From: Cytobacillus eiseniae
Lineage (GTDB): Bacteria > Bacillota > Bacilli > Bacillales > Cytobacillaceae
Direction of reading: 5' to 3'
DNA: 64,000 nt
NCBI RefSeq assembly: GCF_017874625.1
Contig: NZ_JAGIKZ010000009.1
Location: 61,699 to 125,698, forward strand
Shown in pieces: positions 29,138-38,679 of this stretch (positions are counted from its first letter, which is position 1; each line of letters starts with the position of its first letter). A program made the translations under genes and the position numbers. Below the pieces are notes generated by a model that saw only the letters and a list, made by a program, of their open reading frames with translations, ran no database searches and was not told the DNA's origin.

Positions 29138-30556
29138 TCATTTTGCAAGCTCATAAATCGCCTGAGCATAGATAGCTGTTGCTCTTAACAAATCCTCAAT
29201 ATACATATATTCATCCTTTTGGTGTGCAATATCCTCTCTGCCAGGGAATAATGGGCCAAATGCGACACCAGACTTTAAGGAACGGGCGTATGTTCCCCCT
29301 CCAATTGAAAGCAGTTCTGCTTTCTCTCCTGTTTGTTCTTCATATACTTTTTTAAGTGTTTGAATAAGAAAGTCATCAGCAGCTACATGATGCGGCTTAG
29401 AATCCGAGAAATTTTCAAGTGTAAATTGTTCTTCTTTTAAGATTCTTTCAAGTTTCCCCTTTGTTTCATCCATTTGGTTTGTTACAGGGTAGCGAAGATT
29501 CAATCCAAGGCTTCCCCCATTTTCTTGTGTAAAGGAAAGCTTTCCAACATTAATGGTTAAATCTCCCGTTATATCATCTGTATAAGCAACACCTAGCTTA
29601 TTTCCTCTAGACTGCTGATAAAAATAATTGGATACAAATCGGAAATAATGGGATGATTTTGTATCTAACATTATTTGTGATAAAAAATTGGCCATAAACA
29701 AGCCAGCATTCTTTCCACTATTTGGTTCCATCCCATGAGCTGAAATCCCTTCGATTTCAAGGATTAATAAACCACTTTCGAAATAATGCTTCCCCTGAAG
29801 TTCATTTTTCTCCACAAATTGATCAAATGATTGGAGAAGATCGGTTGACTCTGTTTTCACCTCTAAAGCTGCCTTTGCAAAGTCAGGAACCATATTGTAT
29901 CTTCTTCCCGATTGAAAAGAGAGCACAACTGCTTTTTCATCGCCTGTATGTTCAAATCCTTCATTTACTTGAACAAGGTCAAAATCCGCAATCCCCTTTT
30001 CAGCATAAATAATCGGGAAATCTGCATCTGGCGCAAATCCCATTGCTGGCATTTCCTCGTGCTCAAAATAGTGATCCACACAACGCCAATCACTTTCCTC
30101 ATCCGTTCCAATAATCATGCGAACACGTTTATTTAACGGCAGGCCCAATTCTTTTACAATTTTCATTGCATAATAAGCAGCCATTGTTGGTCCTTTATCA
30201 TCAATAGCCCCTCTAGCAAAAATCTTTCCATCACGGATTTCTGCTCCATATGGATCACTCGACCAGCCGTCTCCTTCTGGAACCACGTCCACGTGACAAA
30301 GGATTCCAAGAATGTCCTCTCCCTGTCCAAATTCCAAATGCCCAGCCAAGTTGCCGACATTTTTAGGCGTAAATCCATCCTTTTCTCCAAGCTCAAGCAT
30401 GAAATCCAATGCCTCCTTGACCCCACTGCCTAATGGTGCATCCTCTGTTACATTTTCTTCATCTAAAACGCTTTTTATTTGCAGTAATCTTTTCGCATCT
30501 TCAATGAGAGCGTCTTGTCTTTGTTCTACTTCTTTTTGCCAATTAATCTCGTTCAT
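29138..30556 (-). CDS. pepV: Dipeptidase PepV
   Basis: M20A-family zinc dipeptidase, 472 aa, cleaving dipeptides including those with D-residues. Zinc-binding motifs LCHVDVVPEGDGW (His, Asp), ARGAIDDKGP, GTDEESDWRC (catalytic Glu) and the C-terminal GGTYAR are intact. Cytosolic. Upstream of dat in one transcription unit, an arrangement conserved in B. subtilis. Confidence 0.95.
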   Translation of the reverse strand: MNEINWQKEVEQRQDALIEDAKRLLQIKSVLDEENVTEDAPLGSGVKEALDFMLELGEKDGFTPKNVGNLAGHLEFGQGEDILGILCHVDVVPEGDGWSSDPYGAEIRDGKIFARGAIDDKGPTMAAYYAMKIVKELGLPLNKRVRMIIGTDEESDWRCVDHYFEHEEMPAMGFAPDADFPIIYAEKGIADFDLVQVNEGFEHTGDEKAVVLSFQSGRRYNMVPDFAKAALEVKTESTDLLQSFDQFVEKNELQGKHYFESGLLILEIEGISAHGMEPNSGKNAGLFMANFLSQIMLDTKSSHYFRFVSNYFYQQSRGNKLGVAYTDDITGDLTINVGKLSFTQENGGSLGLNLRYPVTNQMDETKGKLERILKEEQFTLENFSDSKPHHVAADDFLIQTLKKVYEEQTGEKAELLSIGGGTYARSLKSGVAFGPLFPGREDIAHQKDEYMYIEDLLRATAIYAQAIYELAK

Positions 30557-30661
30557 TATGATCCTCCCGTATTAAAAAATGATACCTATTTAAAATTATA
30601 TCAATTCATTTTTACATATGCACCATCATACACCTTACGCGATGGAAATAGACATACGAAT

Positions 30662-31852
30662 CTACCCTCTAAACAAACCGAACGGCAGTCCAAATTGAGC
30701 GAGTAAACTTTGCCAGCATAATACAAAAATCCCTAGTAGGATGATCGCAATAATAAATAATGACATGACTGCTCTATTCCTTGCAGTAAAGTAGAAATCT
30801 GTTTTACTATATTTTTTGCTTAATGGATTGGATGGAGCAACCTTATCCCAAATAAGTGAAAGCCAGGAATTCATCATGATCAGAAAACCAATGAAAATAA
30901 TCAGCTTTATCCAAAGTGGCGGAATTAGTACGAGTGCGACAGTCCCGACTGAGATAATCTGAAAATAGCTCATTACATATGAACGATTTCTTATGAACAC
31001 TTTAAAAAATAACTCAATAAATCCGTTCACTCGTGTTCGCTTTTTGAAAATTCTTTTCGAACGACGGAAGAAAAATGGCTTTGTTCGTTTTGAAATAACT
31101 GGTTTTTCCATTTCATTAGAAAACATGAAAATCAATTCGATATTTTTCGTTTTATCCGCTCTCCCCATATCGATTTCATGATCGATTGTGGATAATTTTT
31201 GTATTGCTTTTAAGCTAAAGTAGATGGATATGATTAGTAGAATCATTCCGCATAAACAAACGAGTATCAATGCCCCTTGTGCCCAAAAGAAATAGATTAG
31301 CTGGCTAAACGAGCTTAAAACAACAAACATTAGAATACTAAGGACAACTCTTTTAAACTTCTTTTCTATTTTTTTAAAATATAGTTTTATTAGCATAATT
31401 AACGCTTTTAATGCAATAAAGAAAAAAAGTAATGAACTAATTTCCATCCAGTTCATTCCATAATAATTTCTTAAAAATGGCAATAGGATAACGAATATAC
31501 TTGCTGTTCCTAGTGACTGTGAAAAAAGCGAGTATAGATACCCCCATTTTTTCATACCAAAAAAGAGTGATTGCTTTTTTATCAAAAATACTTTATCTGC
31601 TTCCTCAACATATGTACGTATGCTTCCGTTCCAGGTTAAAAGATAAGTAAGCATAAATAGAAGGGCAAAGGGGATTGATTCAATCCAGCTAGGCAATTCC
31701 ATCCACCATGAGCCGTATCGAATGATTAAAAATAGGAATGCTGGAATAAAAAGATAGACAATGATTGTCCAATCAGCAATTGATCGGAAAACCCCATATT
31801 GATATTTCCGATCACTCAAAAAACGATTACGAAAAAGCTGCCAGCTACTCAT
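30662..31852 (-). CDS. ythQ: ABC transporter permease YthQ
   Basis: Integral membrane protein of about 396 aa with roughly eight to ten hydrophobic segments (VYLFIPAFLFLIIRYGSWW, FALLFMLTYLLTW, FVILLPFLRNYYG, LILVCLCGMILLIIS, LFIIAIILLGIFVLCW). Family: EcsB-like permeases. The ATG 31852 is set by GAAGGA seven bases upstream; it overlaps the ythP end by eight bases. Partner of ythP; substrate unknown. Confidence 0.88.
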   Translation of the reverse strand: MSSWQLFRNRFLSDRKYQYGVFRSIADWTIIVYLFIPAFLFLIIRYGSWWMELPSWIESIPFALLFMLTYLLTWNGSIRTYVEEADKVFLIKKQSLFFGMKKWGYLYSLFSQSLGTASIFVILLPFLRNYYGMNWMEISSLLFFFIALKALIMLIKLYFKKIEKKFKRVVLSILMFVVLSSFSQLIYFFWAQGALILVCLCGMILLIISIYFSLKAIQKLSTIDHEIDMGRADKTKNIELIFMFSNEMEKPVISKRTKPFFFRRSKRIFKKRTRVNGFIELFFKVFIRNRSYVMSYFQIISVGTVALVLIPPLWIKLIIFIGFLIMMNSWLSLIWDKVAPSNPLSKKYSKTDFYFTARNRAVMSLFIIAIILLGIFVLCWQSLLAQFGLPFGLFRG

Positions 31853-32558
31853 CTGCATGTCCTTCTGCAATGAAGTGGAAGCAGTCATACAGTGATCCAT
31901 TGAAAAGCTCACACTGTTCGCGAATATCATCGAGTGTTCCACCTGCCCTAAGCTGTCCATTATGGATCATGATGAAACGATCGCATACCTTTTCTGCCGT
32001 ATCTAATACATGGGTGGACATCAAAATGCCTGCTCCCCGACTTTTCTCCTGTTCAATTAACTTTAAAAATAACTTCATTGCATTCGGATCAAGCCCAATA
32101 AATGGTTCATCAATGATGTACACGTCGGGATTAGTGATCATTGAAAGAATAAGCATCGCTTTTTGCTGCATCCCCTTCGAATACTTACCAGGAAATTCAT
32201 GGGCATGTTCAGTAAGCTTATATTTCTCAAGTAAATCCTCTGCTCTTTCTATGTATGCCTTTTCAGGTATCTCTTCAACGGCTGCAATAAAATCAAGATG
32301 CTCCCATAATGTTAGTTCATCATAAAAGATTGGTCTTTCTGGTACATAGGAATAGCTTGCATCCTCTTGGAAGGAAATCAGCCCTTCTTTATTTTCCAAT
32401 AAACCAAGAATCGTTTTAATAGTCGTGCTCTTTCCAGCCCCATTCGGACCAATTAATCCAATAAGCTCTCCTTTTTTCAATTGGAAATGTATATCTTGAA
32501 TGATTGCTTTATCTTTTTCATACCCTGCTGATTGAATGTCTACATTTAATAAAGTCAT
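31845..32558 (-). CDS. ythP: ABC transporter ATP-binding protein YthP
   Basis: 237 aa. Walker A GLIGPNGAGKSTT, signature-like YSKGMQQKAML, Walker B VYIIDEPFIGLD and switch His in STHVLD. Resembles EcsA-type ATPases. Overlaps ythQ by eight bases, so the two form one ABC exporter of unknown cargo. Divergent from ytzE, with 373 bp between. Confidence 0.93.
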   Translation of the reverse strand: MTLLNVDIQSAGYEKDKAIIQDIHFQLKKGELIGLIGPNGAGKSTTIKTILGLLENKEGLISFQEDASYSYVPERPIFYDELTLWEHLDFIAAVEEIPEKAYIERAEDLLEKYKLTEHAHEFPGKYSKGMQQKAMLILSMITNPDVYIIDEPFIGLDPNAMKLFLKLIEQEKSRGAGILMSTHVLDTAEKVCDRFIMIHNGQLRAGGTLDDIREQCELFNGSLYDCFHFIAEGHADE

Positions 32559-32931
32559 TAGTACGCCTCCTATGTATACATACGAATAATGAATAAAAAG
32601 GTTTTTCTTTTACATAAAAAATAGGAAAAATGCTCTTTTTTTGAATTTTCCAACATAATACAAGCATGGGACTTCATAGGATAGTAAAAAGTTTTAACAA
32701 AGTAAGGAGGATGGGATATTAATATTTTGTAAATTCGCCAATAAAGTAGAAATTATCAAAAAATAGGAGTACAATGTAGCTAAGAATAAAATCTAGAACA
32801 AATTCTGAAATTTGTAAAGGAGATGGCTGAGGAAAAGAAAACTACATATGTTTGAAGGACATTCGTTCTTCAATTAACTGTCAGTTGCAGGAATTTGCCA
32901 TTGGTTTGAAAAAAGGATAGGGAGTGGTTCT
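32559..32931. other. Intergenic region between ythP and ytzE
   Basis: About 373 bp between divergent genes. Two AAGGAGG/AAAGGAG-like sites (near 32703 and 32816) are followed only by very short frames, so I call no gene. Promoters for both flanks must lie here, but I could not choose them with confidence. Confidence 0.5.
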
Positions 32932-33153
32932 TTGAAACCTTCGACTAACCGGATGTTAAACCGTATCAAATCCGTCTACATGTTTATTAATAAGCATGGA
33001 ACTGTAACAACGGGAGAACTTGTAGAGGAATTTGGTATTACTCCTCGTACCATTCAGAGAGATTTAAATGTTCTTGTTTATAATGACTTAGTAAAAAGCC
33101 CCAGTCGAGGCAAATGGACGACAACAAAAAAGAAAGTAAAAATGTCATCGTAA
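32932..33153 (+). CDS. ytzE: DeoR-type small DNA-binding protein YtzE
   Basis: 73 aa, almost entirely a DeoR/HTH_11 winged helix: MLNRIKSVYMFI then the recognition region EFGITPRTIQRDLNVL and SRGKWTT. No effector domain. Start is TTG after GGAGTGG. Nearly identical in layout to B. subtilis YtzE; regulon unknown. Confidence 0.93.
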   Translation: MKPSTNRMLNRIKSVYMFINKHGTVTTGELVEEFGITPRTIQRDLNVLVYNDLVKSPSRGKWTTTKKKVKMSS

Positions 33154-33254
33154 AGATTTCCTTAGACAGATATACTTCATAGAGGTCTGATGTCTGAGGT
33201 AAAACATTACACAATAAATAAAGCGCAAGCTGCTTATGCTAACAAAAAACGAAA

Positions 33255-33278
33255 AAAATCGCCGCGTACGGCGATTTT
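33255..33278. terminator. Bidirectional terminator between ytzE and pseudouridine synthase
   Basis: Perfect stem AAAATCGCCG / CGGCGATTTT with loop CGTA, A-run before and T-run after. It touches the stop codon of the minus-strand gene. Confidence 0.88.
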
Positions 33279-33997
33279 TATTTGACCTCATATTGCATCA
33301 AGCTTTCTAATTCTTCGTCTGTTAATTCGCGATATTCTCCAAGCTCAAGTGATTCATCAAGCAGTAACGGCCCCATCGATATTCGTTGTAAATAAATGAC
33401 TCGCTTTCCGACTGCTTCAAACATTCTTTTCACTTGGTGGAATTTCCCCTCAGTAATAGTCAACTCAATGTCAGATGTGATTCCTGCTTTTAAAATAGTC
33501 AATTCTCCCGGCTTTGTTTCATAGCCATCATCCAAGATGACACCCTTTTTAAAAGCTACAATATCTTCTTCTGTCACTTCACTGTTAATAACCGCAAAAT
33601 ACGTTTTTGGCACATGTTTTTTCGGTGAGAGAAGCCTGTGGGCTAGCTGTCCATCATTTGTTAAAAGCAACAGCCCTTCTGTATCTTTGTCTAGCCGGCC
33701 AACTGGAAACGGTGAGAAAACAAGGTCATCAGGCTCTAATAAATCAACGACTGTCTCATGCTCGGAATCCTCTGTTGCAGAAATCACACCCTGTGGCTTG
33801 TTCATCAATAAATAGATAAACTCCTTATATACTACTTCTTCGCCATGCAGTGTAACTTGATCCATTTCTGGATTGACCTGCTGCTTTGCATCCTTCACTT
33901 TATTCCCATTTACTTCAACAGCCCCGCTTTTCAGAAGCTGCTTTACATCCTTCCGACTTCCATACCCTAAATTAGCGAGCATTTTATCAATTCTCAT
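33278..33997 (-). CDS. 16S rRNA pseudouridine synthase (RsuA family)
   Basis: 239 aa. N-terminal S4 RNA-binding domain (MRIDKMLANLGYGSRKDVKQLLKSGAVEVNG) and catalytic domain with FPVGRLDKDTEGLLLLTNDG (catalytic Asp in GRLDKDT) and KFHQVKRMFEAVG. RsuA-type by its SP-style C-terminus ending in ISMGPLLL. In B. subtilis the neighbour of ytgP is the YtzG/RsuA-type enzyme. Only 12 bp after murJ, so probably the same transcript. Confidence 0.92.
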   Translation of the reverse strand: MRIDKMLANLGYGSRKDVKQLLKSGAVEVNGNKVKDAKQQVNPEMDQVTLHGEEVVYKEFIYLLMNKPQGVISATEDSEHETVVDLLEPDDLVFSPFPVGRLDKDTEGLLLLTNDGQLAHRLLSPKKHVPKTYFAVINSEVTEEDIVAFKKGVILDDGYETKPGELTILKAGITSDIELTITEGKFHQVKRMFEAVGKRVIYLQRISMGPLLLDESLELGEYRELTDEELESLMQYEVK

Positions 33998-34009
33998 TAT
34001 TTCACTCCA

Positions 34010-35620
34010 TTACACACGCAATCTTAACTTTTTCATCCATCTGTCAACTTTCTCCCCAAATAGGAAGTAGACAAGTCTCGTCTTAAAGCTTAAATAGAAG
34101 TAGATGCTTGCCCCAACTGCTGCACAAATGATCACAAGAATGAACGCCTGGAAATCAGTTGCTGGTGACAAGAAAAGGGTAAGAATCTTATAAGTGATTC
34201 CTGCACCGATAAACATAAACAAAGTAAATAATATAATTAATAGTCCTCTTCTAACGACAAGCTTGAATGGATAATGAGCAAATTTCTTAATGACTAGTAA
34301 ATTAATCGTTATTGCTGCAATATACCCAATTGCTGTCGCGACAACAGCTCCCTGCGTTTCCATAAGTTTGATAAGAGGAATATTTAGACTTAATTTTATC
34401 AATAGTCCTACGAGTAAGCTTAACACCGTAAAGCGCTGTTCATTGATCCCTTGTAAAATAGCTGCAGTAACAAGGAAATAGGCAAATAAGATAGCTACCG
34501 GTGCATAAATTCGTAGCACATCCGTTCCTAATGGGTCATGATCATAGAATAAGGTAAAGATTGGCTCGGCCAATAATGAAAGACCCACAACGGCAGGCAG
34601 TGTTAGAAATAATAACACTTGAAAAGCTTGATTCAATTGCATATTCAAGTTTTTTCGGTCTCCATCAACAAAGGCACTTGTGATACTAGGTACTAATGTT
34701 AATGAAAAAGCAGTAGCTAACGATACTGGAATAATGACTAATTTATGTGTATTGAAATTCAAGATCGCAAAAGCAGTGACTGCTTCACCCGCTAAACCAA
34801 TGGATTCCATCGCCCCGCTAAACGTTAATTGGTCAATAAGCTGAAAAAGTGGATTGGCAATGCCGACAAAGACAAATGGTGCTGCATAGACGATAATTTC
34901 TTTATACATATCCCTCAAAGAAATATCTACTGTTCCTTTATCCTCTAAAAGCAATTCATCTAAATGCGGCTTCCGCTTGTACCAATACCATAGCAGCGTA
35001 CATAATCCTCCGATAGCACCAATAAATGCTGCGAAGGTGGCGACACTGACCGCCTGCGACATACTTCCATTCATAAAGTTTAAAACGACATATGCCCCAA
35101 CTAATACGAAAAAGATACGAACAATTTGTTCAATTACTTGTGATACAGCTGTTGGACCCATCGACTGATGTCCTTGGAAGAAACCTCTAATCATACTCAT
35201 AAATGGCACAAGCAATAACGCAAAGCTGACTGCCCGGATTACCGTTGTTCCATCCTCAATCGTCACATTGGCATCATTCGGGCTAATTTCGGCAATAAAT
35301 GGTGCTAATGAATATAATGTGAGGAATGCAAGAATTCCACTACACATCATCACAAACATACCAGATTTAAATAATTTTCTTCCAACTGCATATTCTTCTA
35401 ACGCATTATATTTTGATATAAATTTTGAAATGGCAGCAGGAATGCCTGCTGTAGCTAGACTAATAAAGATTGTATAAGGGATATATGCAAACGAATAGAG
35501 CGCATTCCCTTCTTGTCCAACAATATGATAAAAAGGAATTACATAAAATAACCCAAGTACTTTTGAAATAATCGTTCCCAAGGTTAAGATAAAAGTACCC
35601 CTTAGAAGCTTTGATGACAT
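34010..35620 (-). CDS. murJ: Lipid II flippase MurJ (YtgP)
   Basis: MOP-superfamily membrane protein, 536 aa, about 14 helices. N-terminal start MSSKLLRGTFILTLGTIISKVLGLFY and later ISKFISKYNA and RGFFQGHQSMGPTAVSQVIEQ are typical of the PST/MATE-like Bacillus YtgP, shown in B. subtilis to be a MurJ-type lipid II flippase. It exports peptidoglycan precursor across the cytoplasmic membrane. ATG start; ends 12 bp before the pseudouridine synthase. Confidence 0.9.
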   Translation of the reverse strand: MSSKLLRGTFILTLGTIISKVLGLFYVIPFYHIVGQEGNALYSFAYIPYTIFISLATAGIPAAISKFISKYNALEEYAVGRKLFKSGMFVMMCSGILAFLTLYSLAPFIAEISPNDANVTIEDGTTVIRAVSFALLLVPFMSMIRGFFQGHQSMGPTAVSQVIEQIVRIFFVLVGAYVVLNFMNGSMSQAVSVATFAAFIGAIGGLCTLLWYWYKRKPHLDELLLEDKGTVDISLRDMYKEIIVYAAPFVFVGIANPLFQLIDQLTFSGAMESIGLAGEAVTAFAILNFNTHKLVIIPVSLATAFSLTLVPSITSAFVDGDRKNLNMQLNQAFQVLLFLTLPAVVGLSLLAEPIFTLFYDHDPLGTDVLRIYAPVAILFAYFLVTAAILQGINEQRFTVLSLLVGLLIKLSLNIPLIKLMETQGAVVATAIGYIAAITINLLVIKKFAHYPFKLVVRRGLLIILFTLFMFIGAGITYKILTLFLSPATDFQAFILVIICAAVGASIYFYLSFKTRLVYFLFGEKVDRWMKKLRLRV

Positions 35621-35846
35621 AGAACCCCATTCCCCTTCAAAAAAGCGCTGAGCTTTGCCAGTTAAAGCTTCTTATAAGAGAAGCTCCAGCTGTGCTGCGT
35701 TCCACCATTAAGTTAATATAGTAAAAAGATCATTCAATCGAAACATGTATGTAAATGACAATCACAATTTTTCATGCACACTATTTGTATTCTACTCTTC
35801 TTCTTACAGGATTTCTACTTGGAGCTAATAATTTCTAGGCAACATA

Positions 35847-35876
35847 AAAAAAGCCAGTAAGTCCACTGGCTTTTTT
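35847..35876. terminator. Terminator of the sulfur-relay operon
   Basis: Perfect stem AAAAAAGCCAGT / ACTGGCTTTTTT with loop AAGTCC, six bases past the OsmC stop codon. A- and T-runs make it bidirectional. Confidence 0.9.
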
Positions 35877-35882
35877 AGGAAT

Positions 35883-36326
35883 CTATTTCGTTTTCATCCA
35901 GGAGTTTTCAATTGGAATTCCAGCATCTTTGATTGTTCGGTAAATTGGGCATCTTTGATCTACTTTTTTTCGCAATTCATCCACTTCCTCTTCGGATGCT
36001 GAAGTTTTCAAGAAAGCTTGTACCTTCACTTTTTCGAAGTAGGGTTTAATCTCTAGATTTCCCATTAACCCGCTAGGATCAAGTTCTCCTTCGACTTTAA
36101 ATGAGATATCCTCTATTTCGATATTCATTTCTTTAGCAATGATTTGGGCCATTACATTCTCACAACCTGCAAGAGCAGCTAACAATGTAGACATTGGGTC
36201 AGCCGCCGTATCTTTTCCCCCTAAAGATTCAGGTTCATCAATGCTTATTGTATGTTTGCCATTCGTAGAATCTGTTCTCATCCCAGACCCTGTAACATCT
36301 AATTGAAATGTAAGTTTTTGGCTCAT
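35883..36326 (-). CDS. OsmC/Ohr family protein
   Basis: 147 aa, single OsmC domain. Both redox cysteines of the family are present: LAALAGCENVMAQ (Cys about 55) and QRCPIYRTI (Cys about 125). Family members reduce organic hydroperoxides or carry thiol chemistry. Last gene of a five-gene operon with TusA-, DsrE- and MetE-like genes, which suggests a thiol role here; that is inference. Confidence 0.88.
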   Translation of the reverse strand: MSQKLTFQLDVTGSGMRTDSTNGKHTISIDEPESLGGKDTAADPMSTLLAALAGCENVMAQIIAKEMNIEIEDISFKVEGELDPSGLMGNLEIKPYFEKVKVQAFLKTSASEEEVDELRKKVDQRCPIYRTIKDAGIPIENSWMKTK

Positions 36327-36345
36327 CTATTTCCCCTCCAAATAA

Positions 36346-37524
36346 TCATAGACTGGCTAATTTAATTTTCTCTCTTAATATGCTTGCTGCCTCATCCATC
36401 GCCTTAAGCTTTTGAACAGCAATCTCATTACTGTTCATCGGTCTTTGGGCAAATGTGCCGAACCCGCAATCTGGATTTAAATAGATCTGCTTAGCTGGGA
36501 TGAGCTTTAATAAATGATTGACCTTCTCCACAATTTCTTCTGCCGTTTCAATCTCTTCTGTTCGAGGGTTCACTACACCAAAGCCAATTTCAGCATGAGC
36601 GAACTCCTTTATCGCCTCGATTTCTCCTGCTCTTGGTGTCGCATACTCAAGAACAAGTTGATCAACATTTACCCTTGATAAATAAGGGATAAGCGGGAAA
36701 TAAGGACCTCTTAGAAGGATATCGTCTTCTCTGCTCCAATTCCCTCGGCAAATATGGACACCTAATTTTGTTCCTCTTCCCCGCATGCCTTCCATCACTT
36801 GATTCATTAACCCTAGCGCGAATTCAATTTCTACCTCAGCATCTGCTTTTGCAGTTAAGGCTCCACACATAAATGTTCGATTGGCATTCTTTTGTGTGAA
36901 TACGAGCTCAGTCAGCACAGGTTCATCAAATTGGACAAAATCAACGCCTTCAGCAATCAAATCTTCCAATTCTTCTCGTAAAACTCCTACAATATCGATT
37001 GCTAAGTCTTCCTTCGTTGGATAAGCTTCTTCCGATAGCCCTTCAACCCACATGGATCTTGTTAATAAATAGGGGCCTGGAAGTGTTACTTTTATTTTTC
37101 TATCTGTGTGCTTCTTTAGAAATCGAAAGTCATTTAATGCGAGCGGCTTTTTTCGGCTAATCTTTCCTGCTGCTGCAGGATTTGATAGAGAAAAGGCAGG
37201 AACATCAAGTGTCCCAAGGATTTCTTCAAAACTTGCTTTATCCTCTATGTATTCTAGCAATTCAGAGACTGTTAGCATTTTCACATTATGCAAATGCTCA
37301 GCAACAAACGAAATATAATTATCTCTTCTTTGCTCACCGTCAGATACGATATCTACGCCTGCTTTTTCTTGCAGTCGAAGGCATTCAATAACTGCCTGAT
37401 CAGCAATTGCTTGAAATGCTTCGTCTGTCATTCTGCCTGCTCTTTTTTCTCTCATCGCCTTCTGCACTTCAACCGATCTAGGCCAGCTGCCGATAACAGA
37501 TGTTGGGAATAGTGTTGATTCCAT
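36346..37524 (-). CDS. Cobalamin-independent methionine synthase-like zinc methyltransferase
   Basis: 392 aa, corresponding only to the C-terminal (catalytic) half of MetE. Zinc ligands expected of this superfamily are present: HIC (about 257-259), a Glu in LVLEYATPRAGE (about 293) and Cys in LNPDCGFG (about 353). Further signature: TSVIGSWPRS at the N-terminus, VKVTLPGPYLL and FVQFDEPVLTE. The N-terminal half of true MetE is absent, so methyl donor and acceptor may differ; relatives include YxjG/YxjH-type proteins and epoxyalkane:CoM transferase. Embedded between OsmC, TusA-OsmC and DsrE genes. Confidence 0.85.
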   Translation of the reverse strand: MESTLFPTSVIGSWPRSVEVQKAMREKRAGRMTDEAFQAIADQAVIECLRLQEKAGVDIVSDGEQRRDNYISFVAEHLHNVKMLTVSELLEYIEDKASFEEILGTLDVPAFSLSNPAAAGKISRKKPLALNDFRFLKKHTDRKIKVTLPGPYLLTRSMWVEGLSEEAYPTKEDLAIDIVGVLREELEDLIAEGVDFVQFDEPVLTELVFTQKNANRTFMCGALTAKADAEVEIEFALGLMNQVMEGMRGRGTKLGVHICRGNWSREDDILLRGPYFPLIPYLSRVNVDQLVLEYATPRAGEIEAIKEFAHAEIGFGVVNPRTEEIETAEEIVEKVNHLLKLIPAKQIYLNPDCGFGTFAQRPMNSNEIAVQKLKAMDEAASILREKIKLASL

Positions 37525-37535
37525 CGTATTTCCTC

Positions 37536-38249
37536 CTAATAGACAATTGAAAAGTTCAGTTTGATTTCAACTGTTTTTTTCAAAGTTTGATAGATAGGTG
37601 ACTTGTTCAATGTAATTTGCCAAATCTCTTTCAATAACTCTTCATCCGCAGCGGACGATACATAGCATGTACCTGAAATTTGCTGTATACTCGGACTTCC
37701 CATTTCTTCTATTTCCATATGGGATAAAATATTTTCGATGGAACCTTTAAGCGAAAGCTCGATTTGGTCAACAACAATATTCCTTCTTGAAGCATGCGCT
37801 TTGAATCCAACCGTTAAACAGGAAGCAAGAGAAGCAATGAAATAATCGATTGCACTTGGCGCATCCACACGAGCACTAAAATCTGCAGGCTTTCCGGAGT
37901 AGAAATGATGGTTTCTTGCAAACACTTTCGCCTTTAAATCTTTCTCCCCTTGCACCCGAACATTCCATTTGTACCCTTTTGCAGCCGTAAGATCACTCTC
38001 TAATGCCGATTTGCTTTGACCTTTTCGCACAAAATACCTAACCGTATTCTCACCTGGCTCTGATCCGATAAATTCATGCTTGACCATTCGGCACCATGCT
38101 GGTAAATCATCAGCCACCGTTCGCTCTCTGCTTCTAATTTCCAAAACTTGTCCGGGATCAAGCGGCTTCATACTTTTATTAATAATCAATAACAAACCTG
38201 ATCCGCAATCGAGATCTCCACCATCACAAACGGCATGAGGATTGAACAT
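37536..38249 (-). CDS. TusA-like/OsmC fusion protein
   Basis: 237 aa with two domains. Residues 1-80 resemble TusA sulfur carriers, but the usual CPxP is replaced by DCGSG (LDCGSGLLLIINKS), with a second motif DLPAWCRMVKHEF. Residues 95-237 are an OsmC fold (DAPSAIDYFIASLASCLTVGFKAHA). The second OsmC cysteine (CP motif) is replaced by Ser (NKSPIYQTLKK). Fusion of a sulfur carrier with an OsmC domain suggests direct sulfur hand-over. Lies 12 bp after the MetE-like start region and 17 bp from the DsrE gene. Confidence 0.85.
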   Translation of the reverse strand: MFNPHAVCDGGDLDCGSGLLLIINKSMKPLDPGQVLEIRSRERTVADDLPAWCRMVKHEFIGSEPGENTVRYFVRKGQSKSALESDLTAAKGYKWNVRVQGEKDLKAKVFARNHHFYSGKPADFSARVDAPSAIDYFIASLASCLTVGFKAHASRRNIVVDQIELSLKGSIENILSHMEIEEMGSPSIQQISGTCYVSSAADEELLKEIWQITLNKSPIYQTLKKTVEIKLNFSIVY

Positions 38250-38266
38250 GAAAGCTGCCCCCTAAA

Positions 38267-38632
38267 TTAATATGTAATTGAAGCTGCACCTTGTGTTAAG
38301 AATTCTACTAATCTAGCTCCTCCGACGATCGTTGCCCCTTCAATTAGATGATCTTCTGATAGCCCTCTCTTTTTGTAACAAGGACTGCATACCCAAATGA
38401 TGCCGCCCGCTTCAACAAATTGATCCATTAATTGCTTTAATGGTGCAAAGCCTTCTTCGTGAATATCTTCTGCATATCCTTTTTCTGCTAGATACGCACC
38501 TTCCACATTTAAAAAGACAACTGTTTCCTGACCTGATGCAACAGCAGCATTGGCAACTACAAACCCAACCGTTGCTTTATCTGTATCATTTTTAGCACTT
38601 GTAATACTCACTGCGAATTTTCCTGACATCAT
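38267..38632 (-). CDS. DsrE-family sulfur-relay protein
   Basis: 121 aa, DsrE/DsrF-like fold: VGFVVANAAVASGQETVVFLNVEGAYL, then GIIWVCSPCYKKRGL with two candidate active cysteines, then GATIVGGARLVEFL. Known family members accept persulfide from TusA. Start ATGATG follows GGGGGAATGA. In an operon with two TusA-like proteins, which supports a sulfur relay. Confidence 0.87.
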   Translation of the reverse strand: MMSGKFAVSITSAKNDTDKATVGFVVANAAVASGQETVVFLNVEGAYLAEKGYAEDIHEEGFAPLKQLMDQFVEAGGIIWVCSPCYKKRGLSEDHLIEGATIVGGARLVEFLTQGAASITY

Positions 38633-38679
38633 TCATTCCCCCAATATTTATTATTTCTTAAACAGATATTCTGTCTAAG

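Noticed and set aside
32700..32860. Small genes after RBS-like sites between ythP and ytzE
   Set aside because: Frames are only a few codons long or placed too close to the RBS.
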